Shown: positions 8,334 to 18,098, counted from the stretch's first letter. The stretch: DNA of 64,000 nt from Opitutales bacterium (GCA_009691685.1 SIAU01000001.1:54780-118779), one strand, 5' to 3'. A program made the numbers and translations. The notes: generated by a model not told the origin, from the sequence alone.

Positions 8334-9110
8334 GTGACTAAAATTTTCTCCATCGCGAATCAAAAAGGCGGCGTCGGCAAAACTACGACCGCGGTTAATC
8401 TGGCTGCCGGTCTTGCCAAAACCGGTATCCCCACCCTGCTCATCGATCTTGATGCTCAAGCTAATGCCACGAGTGCACTAGGTATTGAAAAAATTGAGGG
8501 TCGTTCCCTTTACAAAGTGCTGCACGGCGAAGCCAAAGCGGAAGACATGATTGTTAACACCTCGACCGAGAAGCTGGATTTAATTCCTTCAGAAGTAGAT
8601 TTAGCTGCCATCGAATCGGAGCTGGCTCAGTCAGAAAATTATTTATCGCGATTATCCAGCGCCCTGCAGCCGATTATCGATTCCAAAAAATACGCTGTCA
8701 TTATTATCGATTGTCCACCAGCCCTGGGAATGCTCTCGATGAATGCCCTCCGCGCGTCGGACCATCTTCTTGTTGCCCTGCAAACTGAATATTTAGCGAT
8801 GGAAGGTCTCGGGCAAATTCTCGGCGTGGTTGATCAACTCAAACAAGCCGATGCGACCTCGAAACTCACGGTGGGCGGCATCTTGCTCACGATGTATGAT
8901 GTGCGTACCAATCTTTCACGCCAAGTGGTCGAAGAAGTTAAAACTCATTTCCCTCAGTTACTTTTGAAAACGATGATTCCTCGGACGATTCGACTCTCCG
9001 AGTGCCCCAGCCACGGTAAAACCATTTTCCAGTACGATGCCCATTCACCGGGAGCAGTCGCTTATGCAGCCTTGGCGAAGGAATTCATTGCTCGGTTTAA
9101 CTTAAAGTAA
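8334..9110 (+). CDS. parA: ParA/Soj-type chromosome partitioning ATPase
   Basis: The 258-residue protein has the deviant Walker A motif KGGVGKTTTAVNLAAGLA at its N-terminus, a LLIDLDAQANATS Walker A' region, IIIDCPPALGMLSMNAL as Walker B, and the ParA C-terminus with IPRTIRLSECPSHGKTIF. Such ATPases bind DNA non-specifically and separate replication origins together with ParB. The GTG start lies immediately after the fabV TAA, so translation is probably coupled. No parB is adjacent, which is unusual. It could be a chromosomal Soj whose parB is elsewhere, or an orphan ParA that positions another cargo. Confidence 0.88.
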   Translation: MTKIFSIANQKGGVGKTTTAVNLAAGLAKTGIPTLLIDLDAQANATSALGIEKIEGRSLYKVLHGEAKAEDMIVNTSTEKLDLIPSEVDLAAIESELAQSENYLSRLSSALQPIIDSKKYAVIIIDCPPALGMLSMNALRASDHLLVALQTEYLAMEGLGQILGVVDQLKQADATSKLTVGGILLTMYDVRTNLSRQVVEEVKTHFPQLLLKTMIPRTIRLSECPSHGKTIFQYDAHSPGAVAYAALAKEFIARFNLK

Positions 9111-9162
9111 AACAATCAGCAGTTCGGTTTGACCTACCTTCGCGGTCACTCTGGATAGAACC

Positions 9163-12100
9163 ATGAAAGTGGCGTCACACCGAGCCTTTACGGGCGTACC
9201 TTCGTACGCTTGGCCGGCTTGTGCCTTTTCAGAAAGTAATAATCACTCCGTCGTTGTCTTCCTCGCCTCAAATTTAGGCGCGGCGGAAACCTTAGTCGAA
9301 GAAACCGCCCAACTGCTGCAAATTCTGAAAGGTATCAAAGCAACCGCTAAGACATTAACGGAATCGGATGCTGTGGTTCCAGTCTTTGAAGCCGATTGTG
9401 ATTTGTTAGGCGTGCTGACCGCCATTCGTCATGGAAGTCATACTCCCGAAAATCCTCTATTCATTGCGTGTACGCCAGGAGCTATCACACGGTTAGCACC
9501 CTCAGCCGCTGAATCAGATAAAAAAGAATTAATTATTCGAAAAGGTGAGCGTATTTCGCTTCGAGACGTTGCTGTAAAACTTTCAGCCGATTTTGGTTAC
9601 GCCCACGAATCGCTTTGTGAGCAGCCCGGCGAATACGCCCTGCGGGGCGGGATTCTCGATGTCTACCCGATCAATGGACAAATGCCGGTGCGGATTGATT
9701 TATTTGGTGATGTGGTTGAGTCGCTCCGACCCTTCGATCCGTCGACTCAGAAAAGCGAGGGCGAGATTAACAGCGTCGTGATTTGTGCACCGCGCGAGGA
9801 CAGTTCCACGCCATTCGACTCGCCGTTTTTTACCCACCTGCCTGCTCAAAGTTTAGTCATCGGAATCAATCAGGTTTTTTCGGACCCCATCTGCGTACCT
9901 TTAGTTAAAAGTTCACCCGCACTCTTAGCGTTAGAAGAAACCGATGAAGTTGAAGCGGGTTGGGAAGTTCATAATATTGAATGTGCACCCGCCGAATCGC
10001 TTTTAATTGGTAAGTCACAAGATTCCACTCAAACACGGAGCGAGTTATTAAAGCAGGTGAGTAGCCTAACTCGCCAAGGTCAGATTTGTCTTTTAACCGG
10101 AGACACTCAGGGCTCAACGGAACGCATTGAAGCGGATGTAAAATCTTTAGACTTACCTAAATTCAAACCACAAATTTTATCCGCGCGCTTCAGCGGAGGC
10201 GTCATCATTAAGTCTGGCTCGCTCGCTGGAGCGTTGAGTAAAGGGCTAGTTTTATTAACTGAACGAGAACTCTTCGGTCGAAAAAAACGCCCACTCGCCA
10301 GTCTTCCGCGAAGACGAACCGCCATTCAAGCAGCGGTCGGTCGAGCCTTAGATTTTGGTGAAATCGTCAACGGCGATGCCCTCGTTCACGCGACTCAAGG
10401 TATTTGTTTATTTCGCGGAATTAAACCTTTCGAAAATCGTGGACGCATTGAAGATTATATTTCGCTGGAATTTGCGAACAAAGCGCAACTCCACCTTCCG
10501 CTTCGTGAGTCACATTTAATCTCGCGTTATGTGGGCATGGGTAATGCCGCACCCAAACTTTCGAAATTAGGTGGCGGCAGTTGGGAGCGTTCCCGCAAAG
10601 CCGTAGAAAAAGCTACCGCAGATTTGGCGGCCCAACTTTTAGCCCTTCAGGCCGAGCGTTCGACTAAGCCAGGTATTGTGCATCCACGGGATGATGAGAA
10701 TTCTTGGATGGGTGAATTTGAACGTTCGTTCCCACACCAAGAAACGCCCGATCAATCTAAAGCCATTAAGGAAACTAAGGCTGACATGGAGCGATCCACC
10801 CCGATGGATCGATTAATCAGTGGGGATGTGGGCTTTGGTAAAACTGAAGTCGCCCTGCGTGCCGCCTTTAAGTGCGTCGTGGGTGGACGACAAGTAGCCA
10901 TCCTCGCACCGACTACGGTACTCGCACAACAACACTACGAAACCTTTCGCGAGCGGTTGAGTCGTTGGCCAGTGAGCGTCGAACTGCTCAGTGGATTTAG
11001 AACCGCTAAACAAAAAGCGCAGGTTCGCGAGCAGGCGAATTTAGGGCTCGTCGATATCGTCGTTGGCACGCACGCCCTGCTCTCTGATGGCACAAATTTT
11101 TCGAAATTAGGATTGGTGATTATTGATGAAGAACATCGCTTCGGCGTCGTTCATAAAGAAAAACTCAAAAGATTGCGTACCGAAGTTGATGTGCTCGCCA
11201 TGAGTGCGACCCCGATTCCGCGAACCCTTTATTTAGCGCTGCTCGGAGCGCGAGATTTGAGCGTCATTGAAACACCACCACGAGAACGCCTACCCATCCG
11301 AACCCTCGTAAAAAGCTACGATGAAAAAACCGTACGCGACGCCGTGCTGGCGGAGTTAAGTCGCGGTGGACAGGTCTTCTATCTCCATAATCGAGTAGAA
11401 ACCATTCAGGCGGTGGCAGAGCGACTAAAAGCCTTAATTCCAAAGGCTAAAATCGTTGTCGGACACGGCCAAATGGGCGCTGGGCAACTGGAAGAAACCA
11501 TGGCGGCCTTCGTCGCCGGCGAATTCGATGTCCTCGTTTGCACCACGATTATTGAAACCGGATTAGATATTCCTAACTGCAACACGCTCATCATCGAAGG
11601 GGCTGATCGCTTTGGGTTAGCTCAACTTTATCAACTGCGCGGACGCATTGGTCGATTCAATCGACAAGCTTATGCCTATTTATTTTTACACCGACATTCA
11701 GAATTAGTGGAAAGTGCCCGACGACGGCTTTCGGCCATCCGCCAGTACAATCAACTCGGAGCGGGCTTTCGGATTGCTATGCGTGATCTCGAGTTACGAG
11801 GTGCTGGAAATATTTTAGGGGCTGAACAAAGCGGACATATCGCCCTCGTTGGCTTTGAACTCTATTGTCAATTGCTCCGCCGGAGTGTCGCTAAAATTAA
11901 GGGCGAGAAGGTTGGCTGGGCGGAGCGTTGTGAAATTAATTGTGATTTCATTTCACATGCTGATGTCATTCAGAACGAGAACTACGGAAACTCCGACGAG
12001 AGCGGCCTTCTCACGGCGACCCTGCCCGGGGCATGGATACCCGAGACGCGCCTGAGAATTGAAGCCTTTCGGAAAATTGCCCTCGCCAATCATCTTGATG

Positions 12101-12390
12101 AATTAAAAGAAATCCGAGCGCAGCTCCTTGACCGCTATGGACGTCTGCCCCCGGAGGCAGATGCCTTGCTCAAGATTACCGAAATCCGTTGCTTAGCCGA
12201 AATCAAAGGGGTTACATCGATTACAACGGAAGACGCCACTCTGCGTTGCAAACAAGTGGTTCTGGGCGGAAAAAGCGAACTGATCTTAATTGGAAATCGC
12301 TTTCCCCGCTTGACCGCAAGGGAGCCCCTACGGAAACTCACAGAAATTCGCAGTTTCCTCTCGCGACTCTCCTCACCTCCTAGTTCATGA
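9163..12390 (+). CDS. mfd: Transcription-repair coupling factor Mfd
   Basis: At 1075 residues this is close to full family length. It removes stalled RNA polymerase from damaged DNA and recruits UvrA. The N-terminal UvrB-like region contains YALRGGILDVYP. The RNAP-interacting region comes next, around GRALDFGEIVNGDALVHATQGICLFRGI. The RecG-like translocase has GDVGFGKTEVALRAAF (motif I), IIDEEHRFGV (motif II), MSATPIPRTL (motif III) and VVGHGQM. The C-terminal domain is shorter than in E. coli. It overlaps the next gene by 4 bases (ATGA). A TTGACC lies 34 bases before the ATG. Confidence 0.96.
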   Translation: MKVASHRAFTGVPSYAWPACAFSESNNHSVVVFLASNLGAAETLVEETAQLLQILKGIKATAKTLTESDAVVPVFEADCDLLGVLTAIRHGSHTPENPLFIACTPGAITRLAPSAAESDKKELIIRKGERISLRDVAVKLSADFGYAHESLCEQPGEYALRGGILDVYPINGQMPVRIDLFGDVVESLRPFDPSTQKSEGEINSVVICAPREDSSTPFDSPFFTHLPAQSLVIGINQVFSDPICVPLVKSSPALLALEETDEVEAGWEVHNIECAPAESLLIGKSQDSTQTRSELLKQVSSLTRQGQICLLTGDTQGSTERIEADVKSLDLPKFKPQILSARFSGGVIIKSGSLAGALSKGLVLLTERELFGRKKRPLASLPRRRTAIQAAVGRALDFGEIVNGDALVHATQGICLFRGIKPFENRGRIEDYISLEFANKAQLHLPLRESHLISRYVGMGNAAPKLSKLGGGSWERSRKAVEKATADLAAQLLALQAERSTKPGIVHPRDDENSWMGEFERSFPHQETPDQSKAIKETKADMERSTPMDRLISGDVGFGKTEVALRAAFKCVVGGRQVAILAPTTVLAQQHYETFRERLSRWPVSVELLSGFRTAKQKAQVREQANLGLVDIVVGTHALLSDGTNFSKLGLVIIDEEHRFGVVHKEKLKRLRTEVDVLAMSATPIPRTLYLALLGARDLSVIETPPRERLPIRTLVKSYDEKTVRDAVLAELSRGGQVFYLHNRVETIQAVAERLKALIPKAKIVVGHGQMGAGQLEETMAAFVAGEFDVLVCTTIIETGLDIPNCNTLIIEGADRFGLAQLYQLRGRIGRFNRQAYAYLFLHRHSELVESARRRLSAIRQYNQLGAGFRIAMRDLELRGAGNILGAEQSGHIALVGFELYCQLLRRSVAKIKGEKVGWAERCEINCDFISHADVIQNENYGNSDESGLLTATLPGAWIPETRLRIEAFRKIALANHLDELKEIRAQLLDRYGRLPPEADALLKITEIRCLAEIKGVTSITTEDATLRCKQVVLGGKSELILIGNRFPRLTAREPLRKLTEIRSFLSRLSSPPSS

Positions 12391-13502
12391 AAATTTCCAC
12401 CCTCTTTTTTCTGCTCTCAGTTTTTTGGGTCAACCTTGGCGCTGCCGAAAATAGTCCTGCCGCGGCACCGACTCCTCCGGTTAAAGAAAAAAGCCTAGAA
12501 GAAATTGCCGCCCAGCGTTGGACCGAAATGAACACGGAAAGAATTGCGGCCAGTGCGGACGGAAAGCCCGTCACTCTTTCAGAAATTCGTCAACAGATCA
12601 CCCCGTTCCTTAAAGAAATTAGAACCAAGACTGGAAATGATAATGATTTCAATAAAGCGATTGATGATCTCGCCGACGAAATCTTAAATCAGATTGCGGA
12701 TCGTCAGTTAGTGATTGCTGATTTCAGAAATAATATGGGGAAAATTCCGGCGAGCTATGTCGATGCCGACATCGAAGACACCGTCCGCCGAGACTTTGGG
12801 GGCGATCGCAATCGATTCGTGGCCGCATTACGCACGCAGGGCCTCACCCCCTTAAGCTACCGCAAACAAATTGAAGACCGCATCACTTTTGAATACATGA
12901 TTGGACAGATTCGTCGCAGTGCAATCAACGTAGGGCCCGGAAGCATTTTAGAATACTTCAATAAACACCAAGCGGAGTTTACTCATAAAGAAGTTATTAA
13001 TTTTCGCCAAATCACGATCAATCAAGGGGCGGCCGAAAGTGTCACCGAAGCGAAAAATCGCGCCGAGGCTTGGGCGGTGGCGTTGAATGACTCGGGCAAG
13101 ATCGCTCCCACTTTAGCCCAGTATAAAATTAGCCCACGCACCAAAGCGACCCCGAGTACCTTTACCGAGATTGCGGAATTAGTGAGCGAAGACGACTATG
13201 CGAGCAAAGGCGGAAACGTCGGCTGGAAATCTCTCGATGAATTAAATGAACGCGTCGTCACGGAATTAAAGAAACTGAAAGACGGCGAAATTTCCGGCTG
13301 TTTACAGTTTGATTTACCAGGTGGAAAATCCGTTTGGTTTATCTTAAAACGGGAAGGCTATAAACCGGCAGGCCCTGATACTTTAGATGATGCGTTAGTT
13401 CGTGATACGATTGAAAATCGGGTTCGGGCTGAAGCGATGAAGGTGGCGGTCGATGAATGGCTGAAAGAACTACGGGCGAAAAATCACGTTGAGGTAAAAT
13501 GA
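12387..13502 (+). CDS. SurA-like periplasmic chaperone / peptidyl-prolyl isomerase
   Basis: The 371-residue protein has a Sec signal peptide (MKISTLFFLLSVFWVNLGAAENS, cleavage near AAE). A SurA_N-type chaperone region follows (IAASADGKPVTLSEIRQQITPFLKEI through SYRKQIEDRITFEYMI). A single degenerate parvulin PPIC domain is centred on residues 205-320, including GGNVGWKSLDELNE and LKDGEISGC. These proteins help outer-membrane proteins cross the periplasm. E. coli SurA has two parvulin domains, so this one is simpler and may be more chaperone than isomerase. It overlaps both mfd and malQ by 4 bases. Confidence 0.8.
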   Translation: MKISTLFFLLSVFWVNLGAAENSPAAAPTPPVKEKSLEEIAAQRWTEMNTERIAASADGKPVTLSEIRQQITPFLKEIRTKTGNDNDFNKAIDDLADEILNQIADRQLVIADFRNNMGKIPASYVDADIEDTVRRDFGGDRNRFVAALRTQGLTPLSYRKQIEDRITFEYMIGQIRRSAINVGPGSILEYFNKHQAEFTHKEVINFRQITINQGAAESVTEAKNRAEAWAVALNDSGKIAPTLAQYKISPRTKATPSTFTEIAELVSEDDYASKGGNVGWKSLDELNERVVTELKKLKDGEISGCLQFDLPGGKSVWFILKREGYKPAGPDTLDDALVRDTIENRVRAEAMKVAVDEWLKELRAKNHVEVK

Positions 13503-14974
13503 CGGAAGACTCTCCAGCCTATCGCTGCCGAGCTTTTCCGGAGCGAGCAGCTGGGGTGCTTCTTCATCTCACCGCCTTGCCCGGCTCAGGTCCCGTCGGC
13601 TCCTTAGGCGCAGAAGCGAGACACTTTATCGATTTCCTTGCGCAGGCCGGATTTACCTGGTGGCAGATTTGTCCACTGGGCCCAACGGGGTATGGCGATT
13701 CGCCCTATCAAGCCCTCTCGGTATTCGCCGGAAACCCTTATTTATTAGACTTAAATGATTTAAGCAAAAGAGGACTACTGACCGACTTCGAAGTTAAAAC
13801 TCTGCAACGCGGAGATGAAACTAAGGTCAACTATGGCAGACTCTGGGAAGAGCTACGTCCGTTACTCGCACTGGCAGCAGAGCGCGGCGTAAAACTTTAT
13901 CAAAATAATCACGCATTCCTTTCATTCTGTCAGCGTGAGCACCCCTGGTTAGCTGATTGGTGTAATTTTTCAGCACTCCGCGAACAAAATCTTTTTACCA
14001 GCCCCGAGCACTGGAAAATTAAGGAGATTGATTCGTCGTTAGCGCAAGGCGCCGCCGTGCTCCAATTTATTTTCTCGGAGCAGTGGAGTGAGCTTAAAAA
14101 GTACGCCGCTAAGCACGGTGTAAAATTATTAGGCGATGAGCCAATTTATGTTTCAGATGACGGCTGTGATCGGTGGGCCCATCCCGAACTCTTCCAATTA
14201 AACGAGCACGGAAAACCAGCCTTTGTTGCGGGCGTGCCGCCGGATTATTTTTCAGAGGATGGACAACTTTGGGGGAACCCACTCTACGATTGGGCACGTC
14301 ATGCGGCTGATGGATTTCAATGGTGGCGGGCCAGAGTCCATCACGACCTCAATTTATTTGAGGCCGTAAGAATTGATCATTTTCGAGGGATACACGATTA
14401 TTGGCGCGTGCCAGCGCAGGCAAAAAATGCACGTGGCGGACAATGGTGTACGGGGCCGGATATCGATTTCATCAAAGCACTGGGCGATTTACCACTGGTC
14501 GCAGAAGATCTTGGATTACTATCTCCTGGCGTTGAAATTCTTCGTCAAAAATCAAAACTTCCTGGCATGTCAGTCATTCAATTCGGTTTTAGTGAGATTG
14601 AAGGAAATCCCCACCACCCCAAAAATATTACGGCCGACCGCGTGGTTTACACCGGCACCCATGATAATGACACGCTTAAAGGTTGGCTGAAAGATTGTTC
14701 CGAGAAAGAACGGGCACACTTAAATCCCTTTATCAAAAATTCTGCGAATCCCATTGCGACACTCATTACCATTGCCTTGGATTCTGATGCCATTTGTGCC
14801 ATCATTCCTGCTCAAGATTTATTAGAGTTAGATAGCGAAAACCGATTCAATACTCCGGGGCACGCCCAAGGTAACTGGAGCTGGAGAATGAGTGATCAAG
14901 ATTTAGTGAATCTCTTTACGCAGGTAGAAAACTGGCAGTTACGATTAGCTAAATCCGAACGTACTAGCGTGTAA
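13499..14974 (+). CDS. malQ: 4-alpha-glucanotransferase (GH77, amylomaltase)
   Basis: The 491-residue enzyme moves alpha-1,4-glucan segments between glucans in glycogen or maltodextrin metabolism. GH77 motifs are obvious: WWQICPLGPTGYGDSPYQ near residue 55, GDEPIYVSDDGCDRWAHPELF, VRIDHFRGI with the catalytic nucleophile Asp, LVAEDLG with the acid/base Glu, and TGTHDNDTLKGW with the third acid. It closes the run that begins at fabV. The tie with mfd and the SurA-like gene seems positional rather than functional. Its end overlaps the convergent ettA by 11 bases. Confidence 0.95.
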   Translation: MTEDSPAYRCRAFPERAAGVLLHLTALPGSGPVGSLGAEARHFIDFLAQAGFTWWQICPLGPTGYGDSPYQALSVFAGNPYLLDLNDLSKRGLLTDFEVKTLQRGDETKVNYGRLWEELRPLLALAAERGVKLYQNNHAFLSFCQREHPWLADWCNFSALREQNLFTSPEHWKIKEIDSSLAQGAAVLQFIFSEQWSELKKYAAKHGVKLLGDEPIYVSDDGCDRWAHPELFQLNEHGKPAFVAGVPPDYFSEDGQLWGNPLYDWARHAADGFQWWRARVHHDLNLFEAVRIDHFRGIHDYWRVPAQAKNARGGQWCTGPDIDFIKALGDLPLVAEDLGLLSPGVEILRQKSKLPGMSVIQFGFSEIEGNPHHPKNITADRVVYTGTHDNDTLKGWLKDCSEKERAHLNPFIKNSANPIATLITIALDSDAICAIIPAQDLLELDSENRFNTPGHAQGNWSWRMSDQDLVNLFTQVENWQLRLAKSERTSV

Positions 14975-16640
14975 GGCGACGGTATTTCGGGCGACGCGGG
15001 GTGTCCGAATCTACGCCCAAACGACGGCGACGATCTTCTAAGTAATCGCCGTAATTACCTTCGTGCCAGACGACTTTTCCATCGTCTTCAAAGGCTAAAA
15101 TGTGCGTGGCCACCCGATCTAGGAACCAGCGATCGTGAGAGATTACGACAACACATCCCGCGAAACCTTCGAGCGCATCTTCGAGGGCTCGGATGGTGTT
15201 GACGTCTAAATCATTCGTCGGTTCATCGAGTAAAATCACATTCGCGCCCGACTTAATTAAGCGAGCTAAGTGAATACGATTACGTTCACCACCAGACATT
15301 AAGCCGACTTTTCTTTGTTGTACATCGCCGGTAAAACCAAAACGAGCAGCGTAAGCGCGAGCCGGAACTAAAATTTTTCCGAGGTGTACCATTTCTTGTC
15401 CATCAGAAATAGCTTCCCAGACAGGCTTATCAGCGGGCAACGCATCGCGCGTTTGATCGACGAGGGCTAGCTTAACCGTATCGCCCACCGTAATCGTACC
15501 GCGGTCAGGTTTTTCTTGTCCGGTGATTAAACGAAAGAGGGTTGTTTTGCCCACGCCATTGGGTCCGATAATTCCAACAATACCACCGGCGGGTAAAGTG
15601 AAGTTCAAATCTTCGAATAAAATTCTGTCACCGTAGGATTTCATTAAACCCTTTGCGTCAATGACCGCTCCGCCTAAACGCGGACCAGGAGGAATCCAGA
15701 TTTCGGCATTCTTTTCAATCTGTACTTGGTCTTGCGTGAGCATCTGCTCGTAAGATCGCAAGCGCGCCTTGTTTTTGGCCACACGAGCCTTAGGTGACGA
15801 ACCAGCCCATTCTCTTTCTCTCTCCATCGTACGCTGACGAGCGCTCGATGTTTTTTCTTCCGTGGCGAGACGAATGCGTTTTTGTTCAAGCCAGGATGAA
15901 TAATTCCCCTTCCACGGGACGCCACGTCCACGATCCAATTCTAAAATCCAACCGGCTACATTATCTAAAAAGTATCGATCGTGCGTAATCGCAATCACCG
16001 TGCCTTTATAATTTTTTAAATGACGTTCGAGCCAGGCGACCGTATCGGCATCGAGGTGATTAGTCGGCTCATCGAGTAGCAAAACATCAGGCTCCATTAA
16101 TAACAAACGGCACAAGGCAACGCGTCGCTTTTCGCCGCCCGACAAACTGGAGACGACGGCTTCGGCAGGGGGACAGCGAAGGGCTTCCATGGCCATCTCA
16201 ATTCGAGCGTCGAGATCCCAGCCGCCGCGCGTATCGAGAATCGCTTGGATCTCCGCTTGGCGGGCGAGAATTTTTTCCTGCTCCTTGGCGTCATCGGTTT
16301 CCGACACCTTAACAAAAGTATCATCGTATTCTTCGAGTAAACCTTTCATCTCCATCACGGCTTCTTTAACATTTTCGGCGACGGTTTTATCTTCGGCGAG
16401 GCGGGGCTCTTGCGCGAGATAGCCGACGGTGTATCCAGGAACTCGATTAATTTCTCCGTCAAATTCCTTATCCTCACCGGCCATGATTTTTAGTAAGGTG
16501 GATTTGCCTGAGCCGTTTAAACCCAGCACCCCAATCTTCGCTCCCCAAAAGTAGGAAAGTGAAATATCGCGAAAGACCGGTTTCTTTTCAAAATGCTTGG
16601 TCACACCCGTCATCGTGAAAATTACTTTTTCGTCTGCCAT
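14964..16640 (-). CDS. ettA: Energy-dependent translational throttle protein EttA (ABC-F ATPase)
   Basis: The 558-residue protein contains two ABC ATPase domains and no membrane segments. The first domain has GLNGSGKSTLLK (residues 40-51), the LSGGEKRRVALCRLL signature and LLLDEPTNHLDADT. A basic linker (P-site tRNA-interaction motif region) follows, with WAGSSPKARVAKNKARLRSYEQM. The second domain has GPNGVGKTTLF, MSGGERNRIHLAR and LLDEPTNDLD. EttA binds the ribosomal E site and gates the first peptide bond according to ATP level. The close similarity in the arm and linker supports EttA rather than Uup. A CGCTTGCC motif starts 40 bases before the ATG. Confidence 0.93.
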   Translation of the reverse strand: MADEKVIFTMTGVTKHFEKKPVFRDISLSYFWGAKIGVLGLNGSGKSTLLKIMAGEDKEFDGEINRVPGYTVGYLAQEPRLAEDKTVAENVKEAVMEMKGLLEEYDDTFVKVSETDDAKEQEKILARQAEIQAILDTRGGWDLDARIEMAMEALRCPPAEAVVSSLSGGEKRRVALCRLLLMEPDVLLLDEPTNHLDADTVAWLERHLKNYKGTVIAITHDRYFLDNVAGWILELDRGRGVPWKGNYSSWLEQKRIRLATEEKTSSARQRTMEREREWAGSSPKARVAKNKARLRSYEQMLTQDQVQIEKNAEIWIPPGPRLGGAVIDAKGLMKSYGDRILFEDLNFTLPAGGIVGIIGPNGVGKTTLFRLITGQEKPDRGTITVGDTVKLALVDQTRDALPADKPVWEAISDGQEMVHLGKILVPARAYAARFGFTGDVQQRKVGLMSGGERNRIHLARLIKSGANVILLDEPTNDLDVNTIRALEDALEGFAGCVVVISHDRWFLDRVATHILAFEDDGKVVWHEGNYGDYLEDRRRRLGVDSDTPRRPKYRRLTR

Positions 16641-16734
16641 AGTCAGATAAGTTCAACCCAAGTGAACCTTGGGGCAAGCGGAACTAGACCATTCCAACCC
16701 TCAAAACGTACCAAAAACGGGGATTTAACATCGC

Positions 16735-16760
16735 TTGACACTGGGTGCCCTCTTTATAAT
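16735..16760 (+). promoter_or_regulatory. Promoter-like sequence of the nusA-infB-rbfA operon
   Basis: A perfect TTGACA (16735-16740, preceded by CGC) and a perfect TATAAT (16755-16760) lie upstream of nusA. The spacer is only 14 bases, shorter than the usual 16-18. An overlapping TAATAA (16757-16762) would give 16 bases. Transcription would start near 16767 and read through the hairpin at 16786-16815. Confidence 0.6.
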
Positions 16761-16785
16761 AAACATAAGACAGTCACCTTTCATT

Positions 16786-16815
16786 GAGGTGGGTCCATTC
16801 GGGCCCGCTTTTTTT
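16786..16815 (+). terminator. Attenuator-like hairpin with T-run in the nusA leader (rimP-leader-like)
   Basis: GGGTCC-ATTC-GGGCCC, extended by weaker outer pairs in GAGGT, is followed by GC and seven T. This is a complete intrinsic terminator placed after the promoter and 32 bases before the nusA ATG. It would end transcripts inside the leader unless read through. It resembles the terminator-type leader found before rimP-nusA operons in many bacteria. Control by NusA or by termination efficiency is inference. Confidence 0.65.
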
Positions 16816-16847
16816 GTCCCTAAAATTTCCAACACACCACCACATCC

Positions 16848-18098
16848 ATGAGCGTAGATATCAAACCTTATCTCCAATACCTCGAAAAAGAGAAGCACAT
16901 CCCCAAGAGTGAAGCCTGCGAGTTCATCACCGAAGCGATCAAGGCTTCCGTCGAGAAATCCAACCTCGCTGGTCAAAAAATCGAGGTCGTGGCCAATCCC
17001 GACACCGGCAAGCTCGACGCTTACGCCGTATTCATGGTTACCGACGCCGTTTCCGACCCTCTCCGTGAGATGAATCCGGTCATGGCCATCACTCTCGACG
17101 TCTACGCTCGCGTGGGCGACGAAGTACGCCGCCCGATCGATGTTTCCGAACTCGGACGCATTGCCGCTAAGACCACTCAACAATTATTAAATCAAAAATT
17201 CCGTAAAATCGAAAAAGACCAAGTCTTCAAAGAGTATAAAGACAAAGTCGGTGACATTGTTACGGGCGTAGTCCGTCGTACCGAACGTGGTAACGTCATT
17301 GTTGAATTAAGTTCTGCGGAAGCGGTGCTCACTCGCGCGGAGCGTTGTCAGGGTGAAGAATTCAGAACCGGCGATCGGATTCGCTGCCTCTTAAAAGAAA
17401 TCCGCGAAGACACCCAACGTGGTCGCGAATTTATTCTTTCCCGTGCAGATCCTAATTTCGTACGTCGCTTACTTGAATTAGAAGTCGCCGAAATTGCTGA
17501 TAAAACCGTGAAAATCGCGGCCATGGCACGCGATCCTGGTTACCGTACAAAAATTGCCGTCGACTCGACGGATCCTAAAGTGGATCCCGTTGGTGCGTGC
17601 GTGGGTGCCCGTGGGGCACGCGTTCGGAATATCGTTAAAGAACTTAACGGTGAAAAAATTGATATCATCCGCTGGCATGCGGCTCCCTTACAATTACTGG
17701 AAGAAGCGATTCGCCCTGCGAAACCAAGAAACGTCCATATTGATGAACGCAATAAACTCATCCACTTCGAAGTGAATGAAGACGATATGCGTATCGCCAT
17801 CGGCAGCAAAGGTCGCAACGCCCGCCTCACCTCTAAATTAATGGGCTGGCGCTTAGACATCACCAAGTCGCTCCACGTCGCTGAAAGCGTCGAAGCACAA
17901 CTCGGCGATAAAGCCCTGCGTTTAGCTGCCCAACTCCAACTCTCCCCTGAGCTCGTGGCTAAGTTTATCGGACTCGGAATCGAGAGCGTGGGCGCGTTCG
18001 AAGGCGTCACCGCGGAAGACTTTGCAGGTACTGATTTAACTCCTGACGAAATCAAACTCGTGCTGGATGCGGTCATCAAAGCTAAAGCTTCCAACTAA
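16848..18098 (+). CDS. nusA: Transcription termination/antitermination protein NusA
   Basis: The 416-residue protein has the NusA N-terminal RNAP-binding domain (residues 1-125). An S1 domain follows (GDIVTGVVRRTERGNVIVELSSAEAVL), then two KH domains including DPVGACVGARGARVRNIVKELNGEKIDII and IAIGSKGRNARLTSKLMGW. A short C-terminal helix-hairpin-helix-like segment (LGIESVGAFEGVTAEDFA) ends it. It lacks the second acidic repeat of enterobacterial NusA. NusA modulates pausing, termination and antitermination; nusG lies elsewhere in this window. In most bacteria rimP precedes nusA; here the leader goes straight into nusA. Confidence 0.97.
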   Translation: MSVDIKPYLQYLEKEKHIPKSEACEFITEAIKASVEKSNLAGQKIEVVANPDTGKLDAYAVFMVTDAVSDPLREMNPVMAITLDVYARVGDEVRRPIDVSELGRIAAKTTQQLLNQKFRKIEKDQVFKEYKDKVGDIVTGVVRRTERGNVIVELSSAEAVLTRAERCQGEEFRTGDRIRCLLKEIREDTQRGREFILSRADPNFVRRLLELEVAEIADKTVKIAAMARDPGYRTKIAVDSTDPKVDPVGACVGARGARVRNIVKELNGEKIDIIRWHAAPLQLLEEAIRPAKPRNVHIDERNKLIHFEVNEDDMRIAIGSKGRNARLTSKLMGWRLDITKSLHVAESVEAQLGDKALRLAAQLQLSPELVAKFIGLGIESVGAFEGVTAEDFAGTDLTPDEIKLVLDAVIKAKASN

